From: Lentinus brumalis
Taxonomy: Eukaryota > Basidiomycota > Agaricomycetes > Polyporales > Polyporaceae
Reading direction: 5' to 3'
NCBI GenBank assembly: GCA_001792895.1
Contig: MARA01000024.1
Coordinates: 434,001 to 498,000 of the forward strand
DNA: 64,000 bases
Shown here: one piece after another, positions 36,589 to 48,002 of the stretch
Numbering within the stretch: the first letter of the stretch is position 1
Layout: each line of letters begins with the position of its first letter
Notes under the pieces: generated by a model
Told to the model about the DNA's origin: nothing
Database searches by the model: none
The model's input: only the letters and a program-made list of their open reading frames with translations
Made by a program: the position numbers and the translations under genes

Positions 36589-39500
36589 CTACTGCTCATT
36601 CTGAGGCGCCCCGGCGCCGTGCGACTTCCTGTTCTCCGCCATGAGCCACGCGAACCGCGACATGATCTTCTCTCGCCTTGGCGTCGGGCCAGCCTTCCCA
36701 AGCGAGTGGACATCCTTCTCGCCTTGCGCAGGAGCTGCACTCGCAGCTGCATCGTGCTTCTCAGGGCCGTCCTGAACTGCGCTACCTCCGTGTTCGTGCG
36801 TGTGCTTGTGCTGATGCTTATGCTTCGACGAGTCGCGATCGGGCGTCGTGGTGAGGAAGTTGACGATGAGCGACCACAGGTTGTTCCCGCTCAGCGCGCT
36901 CTCGTCCATGAACACCGCCTGGTCCGCGATCTTCGCCAGCCGCCGCGCCTCCTCCGTATCCCGCCGCGACACGATGCTGCTCGGGGGCGGGTGCTCGTCT
37001 TCGTCCAGTGCCCAAGCCCACGCCCAGCTGCTCGTCGCCGCCAGGCCCTCCTTCGCACCCTTCTCGTCCGGTTGAGCGGGCTTGCCGTCACCGGTAGCAC
37101 CGCTGAAGTACTGCTGCAGCTGCGCCATAGTCCGCACGGCGTCCTCGTGCGCTCGCTCGAGGTTCCGCTGCCGCGCTTTCTCGATCGACTTGTACGTCTT
37201 GGCGAACTTCTTCCCGAACTTCGCCGTTCCCTCGATGTACCTTCGCACTGCGAGTTCAGAGATCTCGCCGATGAGCTCTGGGGGTAGGCGGAACGCATCG
37301 AGCTCGCTCTCGGGCTCCAAGGGCCGGATGATGCCATGCGTCGAAATGCGCTCGCGGATCATCGTATCCTAGAAGAGACCGAATGCATGAGATACGAAAT
37401 CGTAACAGGCAACAGAAATGGATTCACTCACAAGACCCTTGGCATAGATGGAAGGCTCCCCTGTGTGTCTATGCACTGGTTTCGCCTTCTCGTCGGAGTT
37501 CTTGTCATGAGGATGGAACCGCGGACCTCCCACGTCCGAAGAACTACGCGGGTGTGCGGATGAAGAAGACGCTGTCGCCGCGGTCGTCGTATGATTGCGA
37601 CGAAGGAGACCAGCCGTCGCACGCGTAACGCTTGAACTGAGCGCTCTGCGCATGGATTTGCGGCTTTGGACAGTCGGACCGGGCGGGCCGCCTTCTTCCA
37701 CCGCACTTCCGCTGAGCACGGGTGTACTAGACGCCTTGCCTGGAGCCGTTTGACCTGAGCCAAGAGGAGAAGCTCCCGGCTGCGGAGACGTCATCCTGGA
37801 AGTTATGCCTGTCGATGTCTCGCTTTGACTGCGACCCTCGTCCATGAGATTGGACTGTGAGCTGGAGGGGGAGACGGTGATCGGGCCTTCTGGGACCACA
37901 GGTTCCTCCGCGACGGGGATGATCAGCATACCAGTCACGTACTTGATGAACGTCGCCATAGCGCGGAAACAATACTTGGCCGGTGTCGTGAAAGCGAAGA
38001 GGATCGGAAGAGTATGAGCACAATCTGCATTTGCCGATAAGTAGGTGGGGCGGAGACCAGCACTTGTCTAGCGTACCGTCGTAGACTTGTAGGTGGACCT
38101 TAGTGGGTCCGTACCGCTGCTCGATACCGTCTAAGGCAGGATAGAGCATCCTTGCCTGGGGTTTGACGGGGTACTTGTCCGGATGAGCTGCCTTATGTGC
38201 GCTAGATATCACGCAGTCGTCAGCACAGTCGTTACTGAAAACGACTAAGCATTGAAGCGCACAGGTATATTATCTCGTCCCGCAACACCTCCTTGTCACT
38301 CGCAATGACGAGCAGCGGAGGCAAGCCGCCAAGATAAGAGACCACGGGACTCACGAGCGGGTGCGTGAGCAGGTAGTTTGGCGCATACATGTGCACCTGT
38401 CTATCAACCGCTAGCTCTTCGCCCTTCTGGGTGACCAACGAGACTCTCTGGCTACGGACGCCACCCACAGTGGTAGGGAGTGGGACGGTGCCAGCGCCTC
38501 CGAGATGTAGCGTCTGGCCAGAGGCGGAAACGGGTATAGTATAGTCAGGCGTCGTCGGACGCGAAGGAAGCCCGGCGGAGTGCCCTTCTGCGTCAGACGT
38601 AGGCACATCGAGCTTGCCGTCTTTCGTCCTCGGGTGAACGACCTGACGGATACGTTGGCGAAGACCTTGACGTACCCGCGTTGTGAGATCGTCCGGAGGA
38701 GGCGGCCACAACGTGCTCGGTTTGTGGAAGGACAACCCATACTTAGGAATGATGTCCTGAGGGCAGAGAGCTCTAAGCATTGATGAGCAAACAGGATCGA
38801 GTAGTTGATGCGTACCGTTGGAGTGTTCAGGTGGATACTCGGGAAGGAATGTGTCAAGTCGCACCAGGGTGAGATCAAGACTGCCCCCGCAGGCAGCGGC
38901 AGGCCCGCGTCTCGTACAACCTGAAGTAAGGCAATACACAACCCACCACCGGCGGAATCTCCCGCAAACACTATATTGGAGGGCGACACCGGTGTGTGAA
39001 GCGATCCAGGAGGAGGTCGAATGAGGTACAGGTCTGTTCGTATACTATGTCAGTACCAGCCCGCGCGGCATACATATACGCTTACATGCGGCAAGGAAGT
39101 CTTGTATAGCACAAGGGAAGGGATATTGGGGTGCCAGGCGATAATTGATGGCTGTATGCGCGTCAGTAACCTCGATAGAGCACCCATGTAGCTCAAGGGC
39201 TCACCAAACACGCGTCCGTTGATCTTGCGCGCAAGTCGTTGGATCGAATATCTACGATATGATGAGTCATTGCGGATCATGAAGGCGGAGATTCCATGCC
39301 CACCTCTCCTGGTCGATACTTCCGAAGTAGTAGCCGCCTGCGTAGAGTGAGGTCGACTGTCAAGTGCTGGCTCAGATATCGCTGACGTACCTCCATGAGC
39401 GTACAGTATACATCGCATCTCGTCCATCTCGGGCTGATACTGTGGGGGCAACTCTTGGTGCGTGTTTCCGTTATCAACAGGCGCGCCGTCTGAAGACATC

Positions 39501-40269
39501 CCTCGCGCTTTCTGTTTCTTCTTTGCCTCTTGCCAATCCTTCCTCGCGACAATCCACTCCGCGTCCACACTGTCATCGAAGACAATAGGCTCGAAACCGC
39601 TGAAAGAGCGTATATGCGGTGACGACTCACCCCTTGACTCCTCGCACCTGCCACCACTTCGTGCCTCCCACAACACGCTTGGTCACCTCCTCGCCACCGA
39701 GTGCTTTGATGAGATAAGTCGCGGCTTCATCGCAAGAACTCATGGGCACGAGCAGCCGGACTATGTGCACCCACGGAGGACTAGGGGTCCGCGTATTCGA
39801 GAACGCCTGTAGCTCTTCCACCGTGTGCCTATTCAGTCAGAAGTTAGGACCGTAGCAGAGTGAAGCTGCGAGGTTTCCTACTTGGTGGCGGCTTCCATGA
39901 ATGACTGAAGGATGAGATTAGCCTGTAGGGTCGACGCGAGACACGGCATGCAGGAGTCTCAACTACATCCACGCGCGACGCGACGCGTCTGTGAACCGTT
40001 GCGGGCATTATCAGCTCTTCGTGCATAAGCACGGCAGAGCGTATGGATACCGCGTACATCCAGAAGAGCGAATTCGGAACATACGGAGATTGACCACGTA
40101 CCCTAACAATGTTGAACGCCTCGTCATACAAGAGCTCCTCCTTCCGGAGCCGTGTTGTCTCTTCCTGATCATGGTCCTTCGATAACCTCTCAAAGTAATG
40201 CTTGACCAGGGTCTCGAGGATGATGGGTCCGAGGGTGAGCCCGGTCTTGCGCGTCAGGGCGTTGACCAT
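36589..40269 (-). CDS. HSL-type alpha/beta hydrolase (lipase/esterase) with His-rich tail
   Basis: A multi-exon gene (about 12 exons) read from 40269 down to the stop at 36589. Family marks in order: an N-terminal helical region ([13 protein letters not shown]), the oxyanion motif HGGGYYFGS formed across the intron near 39391, [14 protein letters not shown], the nucleophile elbow [25 protein letters not shown] with the acid residue, and [10 protein letters not shown] carrying the catalytic histidine, again made across an intron (near 38070). This is the hormone-sensitive-lipase branch of hydrolase fold 3. A Ser/Thr-rich linker follows, then about 250 residues with an unusual [13 protein letters not shown] run. 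Substrate is unknown; esters or acylglycerols are likely. The first exon is uncertain: ATG 40269 is plausible, but an upstream exon reaching toward 40624 cannot be excluded. Confidence 0.8.
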
Positions 40270-40892
40270 GGTCTTCGCGATGAGAGATAGACGAAAGGTG
40301 TCGGGGAGCTGTGACTTATGCGAATAACAGCAAGCGTGTTCAGGTGATGATGGTAGACGGAGAGTGCATCAATGTAGAGTGGGGCTTGTCTTCGTCCGTC
40401 TCGTTCAGAATCACAGTTCCTGTCGACGTCTGTGATGACAAATGACCGAAGATAACCGCAGTGCCGGACATAACGCTCGACGGAGACGGTGGTGGCGTCA
40501 ATGACACGGCAAGCGGGTGAATGAAGGTAGGATTGCTGCAGTGGATGTTGGTCGACGGAAGAGACAGATTGCTACGCGGTGTGCCCATAGCCGCCGGCGG
40601 TGATTGCGCCGTCGACGTCGACACCGGCGTCGAGGTGGACTGTCACTTAGACTACATACTTGACTTGGTCTAAACCTCTCTCGTTCTTGTCCACCATCGC
40701 TGAGGAGCCCGGGAATGGGTGTGAGCAGGAAGTCGTCTATATGCGTCGCTGTCTGTGACAGCGACGACCGCTTCTTGGACTTCTGCCGAGGGGTCGCGGG
40801 AAGCTCGCGCTGCCTGCCAAGTTCTCTCAGCTCTCCCACCGAGCTCGACGACGTCCACGCCCCTTCACTCGACCCCCAGCACACCCAGCACC
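40270..40892. other. Divergent promoter region of the hydrolase and the tetraspan gene
   Basis: About 620 bp between two divergent starts. An open minus-strand frame (40340-40624, Pro/Ser/Thr-rich) could be an extra first exon of the hydrolase. Nothing else seen. Confidence 0.35.
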
Positions 40893-41633
40893 ATGGGCTG
40901 CTTCGGACCGCGGCACAACAGTGAGGACGGGACGAAGCGGCGACGGCACCCTCGCCCGCTCGCGCGGCACCTCAAGACCTCGCTCACGACGAGCGCATTC
41001 CTTTTCGCATCGTTCGTGCTCTTCCTCCTCGTCGGCCTCTCGCTCCCCCTCATCAAGGGCATATACCTCTTCGAACTCGAGTTCGCCACAAAGGCCGACC
41101 AGCCCGTCACGTCCATCGCGACAAAACTGCGTTTCGGCGTGTGGGGCGTCTGCGCGACCAGCAACCTCAATACGAGCGAGTGCTTCACGATGCTGGGATA
41201 CACCATCCCAGAAGACATCCTGAACCTGACGGGGTATCCCGCGCTCGTTGACGACGTCGCGGATGGAATCACCGCCGTCCTCGTCCTCCACCTAGTCGCG
41301 GCGGGACTCGCGTTCGTTGGCGTCTTCTCGTCCCTCTTCCTCGAGTCCAACGCGATGTGCATCCTCTCCCTCGTCACTTCCGTCTTCACCGTGCTCCTCG
41401 GACTCGTCGTCTTCGGGATCGACCTCGCGGTCATCCTCATTGGGAAGGCGAAGGTCGGCCCAGCGACAGACTTCAACTATACCGCCAACTGGGGACCCGC
41501 GTTGTGGCTGGTGCTGGCCGCCGTCGTTCTCAGCTTCCTGGGAATGATCTTTATGTCCATCGTGGTCTGTCGTTGCTGCGGCGTCGGCAGGCGGCACCAC
41601 CACCACCATCATGCGGAGGACGAGAAAGCGTGA
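40893..41633 (+). CDS. SUR7/PalI-like four-helix membrane protein
   Basis: Single exon, 246 residues. Four hydrophobic segments are visible at about 31-52, 126-148, 153-183 and 202-226. The long first extracellular loop contains FGVWGVC (81-87), the Trp-Cys pattern of the SUR7/PalI/claudin-like group, followed by a possible N-glycosylation site (NTS at 93). The short cytosolic N-terminus is basic (KRRRHPRPLARH), and the C-terminus has a Cys cluster (CRCCG), six consecutive histidines and AEDEKA. Family members sit in the plasma membrane, in eisosome patches or in ambient pH sensing. Which applies here is unknown. ATG 40893 was chosen; the frame is open upstream but the region there has no membrane character. 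Confidence 0.75.
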   Translation: MGCFGPRHNSEDGTKRRRHPRPLARHLKTSLTTSAFLFASFVLFLLVGLSLPLIKGIYLFELEFATKADQPVTSIATKLRFGVWGVCATSNLNTSECFTMLGYTIPEDILNLTGYPALVDDVADGITAVLVLHLVAAGLAFVGVFSSLFLESNAMCILSLVTSVFTVLLGLVVFGIDLAVILIGKAKVGPATDFNYTANWGPALWLVLAAVVLSFLGMIFMSIVVCRCCGVGRRHHHHHHAEDEKA

Positions 41634-42126
41634 GGTCGACTCCCTACAAGTCAAGTCATTCATCAGTGAGCCTATCTGCTGTCATATGTGCGATTGGCAC
41701 TCACGGAGCCTAAAGTCTCGCATATACCCACTTTGACGACCCCTTATGACCTTCACGACCTTCACGCTGCACGTAGTTCCGTCGAAGTTCATTCGCACTG
41801 TGTTCCGTTAGTACTGAGTAAGCTTTCTATACCCGTCACCTCGCTTCGACGCGGCCGTTTGTATTGGCTCCTGGACGATGATCAAAGAGGTATGTAACTA
41901 AACCGGTCAGTGCACAGAAGGACTCAATCGTGAGTACTTCGACTTTCTATCCCGCTTCGGCTGCCCATGCTGATTGGCTCTTACCTCGTCTACGGAGGCA
42001 AGTAGGAATCTCATACGAGGGCTCACACCATGACATGATCGTGTTTCGCAAAGACGTTTGGTCTACCTTTAAGCCTTAATAAGCCACAACCGGTGACGTG
42101 AGAGATACAGATCCCAGTATGCGTCC
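41634..42126. other. Convergent spacer between tetraspan gene and SAP3
   Basis: About 490 bp with both 3' flanks. No gene or repeat recognised. Confidence 0.45.
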
Positions 42127-43305
42127 TCAGAGCACCCGTAAGTTGCGTGCGCGTCTCGTTGGACGCGGAGAGTCACATATTTCGTCCTCGGCGTGTCGTT
42201 TCTTGTTCTCCTTCCCGGCACGGGTGGGACGAAAGGGGCTGCGAGGGAAGGTAATGAGCGCGGGTTGACGAGCATCATCAAGTATATAACGCACCTCAAG
42301 CCAGGATCGACAACGATGTTGTCGAGCGAAGTCATAGCCTCGACTTCCTCCTCTTCCTCGAAGTCGTCGTCTGAGCTCGCGGCGTCTCTGGTGTGCTCCT
42401 CGGCATCCGCAATAGCGACCGAAGTTCTCCTCACACCAGGAGACGAACTGTTCGCTACAAGTCGATCTTCGTCAGGTGCGGCAGTCAAGCATCTCGAATA
42501 TATGCTGACGGACCTTTCCTGCTAGTCGGAGCCAATGCTTCCGCACTCTTGACCTGAGGCTCATTGGTGCCGACTACTAGGTGCGACGAAGTCAGCGAGC
42601 GAACATTGTACCTTCTTCGCCGTCGCTGACGACGACGAATATGCTCACCTTCCTCTTCCTTGGCAGCGGATTCTTGGTCCCTGATCGCATCCGGCGCATC
42701 TTCATCGCTGGACGAACTCGCAGCTCTCGATGTCGACGTGGACACTACCTCTGCCGCCCCTACTTTCTGGTCGTCACCCTGCGACTTCTTCTGCCGCTGG
42801 CTCCGCGCTCGTTTCTGCACTGGAGCTAGTCATGATGTTCAGGAATTGACCGGAGCGCGGGACGCAACGATCGAATTGTCGGCTCACCTTTCCTAAGCAC
42901 CCGGTCTTGAGGCGGACCCCTCGGGCACAACCCATTGCGCATCATGACCTTCTGCTTCTTCAGAGCCATGGGTCCGACTATACGCTCCAAGGCCGCGCTG
43001 TCATCCGCCGACTCGTTCAGACTCATGTGCGATGCATGCTGCCCCACGGGGAGAGGCCGCGAAGGACCACACTCACACTCCCGCGATGTTGGGCATTGAT
43101 ATCTTCAGCAGCTCGTCGATGATCACATCATTCTTCTGCGTTGCGCGGATGTTGTTCCTCTGTTGGCCGAGACCGGACGGCCGGAGGAGTCACTAGTCAG
43201 TCCGGCCTGTGTCGACCTGTCTCCGAACCACCGACAGCGCGAGCATACCTTTGCGAGGGTCTGGAGATCCGGCCGCTTCAACTGTACCAAGTGTTGCCGG
43301 TCCAT
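42127..43305 (-). CDS. SAP3: SAP-like nuclear-type protein
   Basis: Seven exons (43305-43249, 43159-43077, 43021-42888, 42825-42649, 42576-42514, 42466-42295, 42238-42127) join to about 265 residues in an unbroken frame. Exon 1 has exactly 19 codons, as in SAP1, and with exon 2 encodes the SAP-like pair (LKRPDLQTLAK, then NNIRATQKNDVIIDELLK). The middle is charged and Ser-rich with basic QKRARSQRQKK and acidic SSDDDFEEEEEVE blocks. The end, GKENKKRHAEDE, aligns with GKRKADAED of SAP2 and GKRKAADSG of SAP1. Intron 4 (72 nt) keeps frame if unspliced, adding an Arg-rich stretch, so two isoforms are possible. It lies 0.63 kb downstream of FunK1-D on the same strand. Function unknown; nuclear DNA or chromatin binding is inference from the SAP-like module. 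Confidence 0.7.
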
Positions 43306-43935
43306 GGCTTCGGGATTTATTGCTCGCGCGGCCTGTGGGAGCAAGCTGGGAGGAGGAGGGAGACGGAAGGTAGTTGGGTCACGGTGGTCGCCGTTACGCG
43401 GTGGCGCCAGTGCCACAGACGCGTAAGCGCGTATCAACGCGCGACGCGTGCCTGGCATGAGGCATGCCTCTGCGGGCGGGCTGCGACCTTCTGCGACCCC
43501 CTTGATCGTTCTGCAAACATCGGAAAATGTCTTGTAGGTTCCAAGCCTCTGCAGGACTACTGTCGAGCCTCAGAGTCACTCGCACGATTTGCTTTGCAGG
43601 CCTTGAAATCGTATGCTTAACTAGCACGGTGGTGAGATTCTGCGAGGTTGCTCGACGACGGGATTATGAGTACAACGGAACGCAGACAATGTATTCTAGC
43701 CTCTAGGGAATGTTGCACAGTATACTACACAAATGATGCCAGTACAAACGCGGAGAATATGGATAAGTTACATGGATGCAGAGAAGTCAGGTATGCGACA
43801 TGCGCAACTGTGACGATGATCGGTGTGAATGGTGAGAATCGTGTGCACAGGCCCGGAGAGAGCGACGAGGGAAGATCATGCACGGGTAGATGGTGAGCCA
43901 CCAGGGAGTGGAGAGCGTGGTTGGCACATTGACCC
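43306..43935. other. Spacer between FunK1-D and SAP3
   Basis: 630 bp, holding the FunK1-D 3' flank and the SAP3 promoter. The inverted-duplication similarity does not appear to extend here. Confidence 0.4.
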
Positions 43936-46556
43936 TCAGATGCGACTCCTCTTGCTCGTACTAGGGCCAGGCTGAGGATCGTCGAGCTGACGCTTCGTCG
44001 ACCTGCTCCCGCCTTCGCCTGAGCTGACCGGAGCTTCTTTCACCTTCACGCCCTTCACTCGCAGATCCACCCCCTTGTCGTTTGGCGGCCAGTCCGTCCG
44101 ACTCAAAAACTCGCGGAACAGCTCGATGACGGGTCGGTGCTCCTTCAAAGATAGAGGCTTCGGGCCGTCGCCGGCTGCGGTCGCAGCCTTGCGCTTACTA
44201 CGCCGCGACGGCTTCGGAGCCTTCGACTTCCCGGCTCGACTCTTCTTCGGCTTCTGCGGCGTCACCGGGCCCTTGTCATTGACGTTCGGCATGGCTTGCA
44301 GCGTAGCCCAGAACGCTTGTATATCCTCCCCTGTCTGGACTTGACTTGGCTCCTGACCAGGGATGGTAGCCGGGTTGAGCGCGTAAGCCTCCTTGAAGGA
44401 GCAGAGAAGTCGTGAGATGAGTCCATCCAGGACGTGGGCCTTGCTCATGTCGTCGCGTTGCACAAACTTGAGCGGAGCAGGTATGGTGTTGTAGGAGGTG
44501 AGATCGATCTCACCATGCCGCATGGCCGATAATTTGGCCATGCCGCAGCGGTATTCCTCACCCTTCGTAGAGCAGCCGTCAAAGTAGTCCTCGAGGAACT
44601 TAGGGACGCTGTCGGGGTCGATGTTGTGAGGAAGGAACCGGACCGCATGATAGAGAAGCACGTGGAAGATTGCTTCAAGCTCATCCTCCACGGTGATCTC
44701 CTTGTCAGGATTGTTGAGAGCTCTTGCAGACATGAATTGCCAGGTGCCCTACACAAATAATAAAGGCATGAGCGATGGAGTATCGAGGTACTTAGTCAGA
44801 GGCGTACGTACCGTTCGGTCGGGTTGACGAGCCGCAGGTGCATTCACCTGTTTAGAAAGTTCCCAATCGTTGAGTAGTCCTATCCAGACGCCGTTGGGCT
44901 TCTTGTAAAGGAGTATGTTGCCCGAACTGATGTCGCGGTGGATGATACCGGCCTTCTCATATGCCGCTTGATGCGCTGTTACGTCTTAGATAAGAACTTG
45001 CACAAATATATACTCATGGCAAGGCGAGACTCACCTAAGAGGCAACAGAAGATCGCGCTGACCAGCTTGAACCCTGATCCAAACTCCTCCAGCGGCTTCC
45101 CGACTTCGGCGACCACCAGGCGGTAGTGCTGATGCTTTTTGAACGACCGCTTGATGCGAGGGTTGTCGGCTTTCCGCTGGGCCCAAGCGTCCTGAGACCT
45201 CGTAGCTTGTCCTTCAAGATCGCCATGACAGACCAGGGTGGGAACAAAGGGAACCTCGTGCTGATTGAGCGTCTCGAGAACACATCCCTCACGCTCTATC
45301 CCAGGATGGTCGACACGCCAAGCATCCTTGAGGTATACGAACGGCCCGACCAATTTGCCTGTAGCGTCGACCTCGACCGCAACGTAACCACGAGTACCCC
45401 GACCCACAACACCTCCAGCGTCGAACTGAGGTTTCCCGACTACGAAGGAACGTGTGACGCGCTCTGGCCGAGATGAGCGTAGACGACCTCGCGGGGGCTC
45501 CGGCTCGCCACTCTTCGGCTGTACGTGCACCTCGAGCTTGTGCCACGGCCAAGCCTCGTCGAGTGATTTGTTGAACATTTTCTGCACGTGGTCGTCCGGG
45601 TCCTCCGTCGCCTTGCTCTCCCCGAACTTCCGCATTTGAGCGATGAGCGGATTGCGACGCTCCAGGCGTGTAGCGGTAGGATCGTACCCTCTCTGTGTGG
45701 CGCTGTAGTTAGAATAGCGGCTGAGGAATGTGGTGAGAATGGCGCCGCGGGTCTTGTAGTTGAATTTGATGGTGGAGTAGACTCCCGAGTGGTCAAAGTG
45801 GACGATGCGAGCATAGTGGCCGAGGAAGAGGATCATGTAGTGGTGGATACGATGTTGATGCATGAACACATTCTCGACGTATGTGAGGATCTGACCCAGC
45901 GCCTTCTTCCGATCAGCCGCGAGTGGTTGCTGGTCGTCGCTCGTGTCGTCGAATGGATCCTGGTCAGTGGAGTGGACCTTGCACTCGATAGACAGATCGA
46001 TACGCGACCAGTTGATGCGTCGGTTGTATTCGCCGTCGCCCTCATTGATCGGCCTGAACTGTGGGGGTACAAACCAAGGTCCACCGCCTGACGGGTAGCG
46101 TCGTTTCGATCGGACTTGTAGGGTGTCGATGCGCATACGAGCTTCTGGCTATCAACAACGCCGGAGTTGTTTATTTTGTCGGTCTGCAACCATGAATAAG
46201 TAGCTATACCGCGAGAGCGCGACGGGCAAGGCGTAACCACTCACGATCCATCTGTACATCTCTGCCTCAGTCGAGAACTTCGGCGCACGCGAGAAGATGT
46301 TCTCCTCAAGTACAGGGTAATAGTCTTTCACAAAGAGGTTCATAAACTCTTTGATGCTAGGTGGGATGTCGATCTTGCCGCGCATGGTGTCACGGAGTGC
46401 GCCTCGAGCGTCTGCGAGAGTGAAGTTCAGCGTCGAGTCTACAGTGTTGCGTTTATAGCGGGCAGGAGAAGAGGTAGCAGCAGGTTGATCATCGTCACGT
46501 AGCTCGCCCACAGCGGGATGAGCAAGTGAGTGGACGTGTTGGATGGTGTGAGGCAT
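43936..46556 (-). CDS. FunK1-D: FunK1 kinase, inverted paralogue of FunK1-C, one frame break
   Basis: Exons 46556-46245, 46183-45035, 44975-44812 and 44748-43936. Near-identical layout to FunK1-C: RYKRNTVDSTLNFTLADARG, VCASTPYKSDRNDA, INWSRIDLSIECK, PTLVCHGD, HRDISSGN, NDWELSK, TWQFMSARA, and a shorter basic tail ending in TSKRSRI. Exon 3 has one codon more than in C, and exon 4 is 51 nt shorter, so the copies have diverged mostly in the tail. In exon 2 the frame breaks near 46050-46060 at a run of five C on the coding strand, at the position homologous to the break in C. SAP3 lies downstream in the same direction. Confidence 0.85.
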
Positions 46557-46765
46557 AGCAGTGGTGGAGAGGAAAGACGAGGAGATGGTTGGGGAACTTA
46601 CCTGTCAGCGGGCTTTTATGAAGTCTAAGCGTGTCCAGAAGCTATTGTGAGCCAAATTGAGGGGTCTTGGTTGAAACCACGGGCGCCTGGTTCAAGGCTG
46701 TGGTGGCGGGAGGAAGAGAGGTTCGATATGTAAAAGCGCCCGCAGCTCGGCTTTAATCATCACCA

Positions 46766-46775
46766 CGTGTTCGCT
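46766..46775 (-). promoter_or_regulatory. CGAACACGTG element upstream of FunK1-D
   Basis: Reads CGAACACGTG on the minus strand, about 210 bp before the ATG at 46556, in the same context as in FunK1-C. Confidence 0.45.
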
Positions 46776-47753
46776 TCACAAAGGCGATTGACCTTGGCTT
46801 GCCTCGTCCATATCATCCCGAACACTCTCATTGACTTACAAAACGTTGGTATGTGTCGTTTCACATGTGAATTACAGCACACACTGATGTTGCCAGTGTG
46901 CGTAAGTATAGTGGCAGCGCCCATGGTGGTTAGAGTCTCATAGACAGCATGATGTTGCAAGGTGTGCTTCAAATCGAACGTAATAAAATTGGCTTAATTA
47001 TTTATGGCATTGATACCAGCACGCATTCGAATGCGAAAAACTGCGCCACAACCCTACAGCGACTGGACGAGTCGGACGAGAGCGCCCGCCGGTCGCAATT
47101 CATCAACAAAGCTTGAGCACTGCTTCTAAAGGCTTTAATAAGCCCTTCTCTGCTCGAGCTCGCTTTGTTGCACATCCTCATCGACGACTCACTGTGAGTC
47201 ATGACCTTTTGGACCACTTTGAGGACGGGATCGTGGTCTTCCAGCGTCGAAATAAACTCGCCCTATCCCTCTCGGTTGTTAGAGGGAGCCGCAGGATGTG
47301 CCGACTCCGCCGCTATGTTGCTTAGATAGCGGCTTCCTGTAAGGCGAGGTCAGTCCTTTGGGGTGGCTCTGAGTCTCGAGCTCGCGGAAAGCGGCATCCC
47401 AAGGGCCAAGAGGCGTGGTAATGAGTGCTAGATACCGCCACTGTAGTCACTCAATGTGTAGAGCGGAGTGTCTACTACTATCCAGCTTGAGCGCACAATG
47501 TTACTTCTACGCAAGACTTCCGACTGTTGAGTCGCTGTGCATGCTTACGTACTCCCGTGGCGGTGCGGGCAGTACAGTCAGTAGACGCCGGACGGTGGTT
47601 AAGAGTACTTACTGACTCGTACATGATCTTCCGCAAAGATACTGTGAGGGCAATCTTGAAACAGTATGCTATAATATGCTACATTTTACATGGCACAATT
47701 GCGGTGCTTACTTGTTCAAGACTTTGGTGGTTCGGGAGCAATCCTTTGCTACC

Positions 47754-47763
47754 CGAACACGTG
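47754..47763 (+). promoter_or_regulatory. CGAACACGTG element upstream of FunK1-E
   Basis: Exact ten bases followed by GTATTCG, about 240 bp before the ATG at 48003. The surrounding promoter is otherwise unlike that of FunK1-C and -D, so the match is not explained by the recent duplication. Confidence 0.45.
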
Positions 47764-48002
47764 GTATTCGAGGCAAGAAGCCGTCGCGGGCGCTTGCCTT
47801 GACCAACTGTTCGTCTCCAACCGCCACAACCGCTGTTCCCGCACACGCGGGTGTTCCTGCTCGTCGATCCTCAATTTGGGCAAGAGTCACGCGTAACGGG
47901 TGGCTGCGGTCATGAAACTCCCTTGACTGGTATGTTCCCCTTCAAACGTCTTCGCTGCCAACCACTCCATCCATCGTCTGATCGCCATCCTCTTCGTCCA
48001 CC

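Larger units (their letters stand above)
43936..46815. repeat. Right arm of the large inverted duplication (FunK1-D plus promoter)
   Basis: Reverse-complement partner of 33260-36177, arms about 2.9 kb, spacer about 7.8 kb. The promoter portion 46557-46815 retains long blocks of identity with 33260-33516, including the E-box and a block of pyrimidines just before the ATG. Confidence 0.75.
46557..48002. other. Divergent region between FunK1-D and FunK1-E
   Basis: About 1.45 kb between two divergent kinase genes. The left 260 bp is the duplicated FunK1-D promoter; the right 250 bp is the FunK1-E promoter. The middle (46.9-47.7 kb) has no supported gene. Confidence 0.45.
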
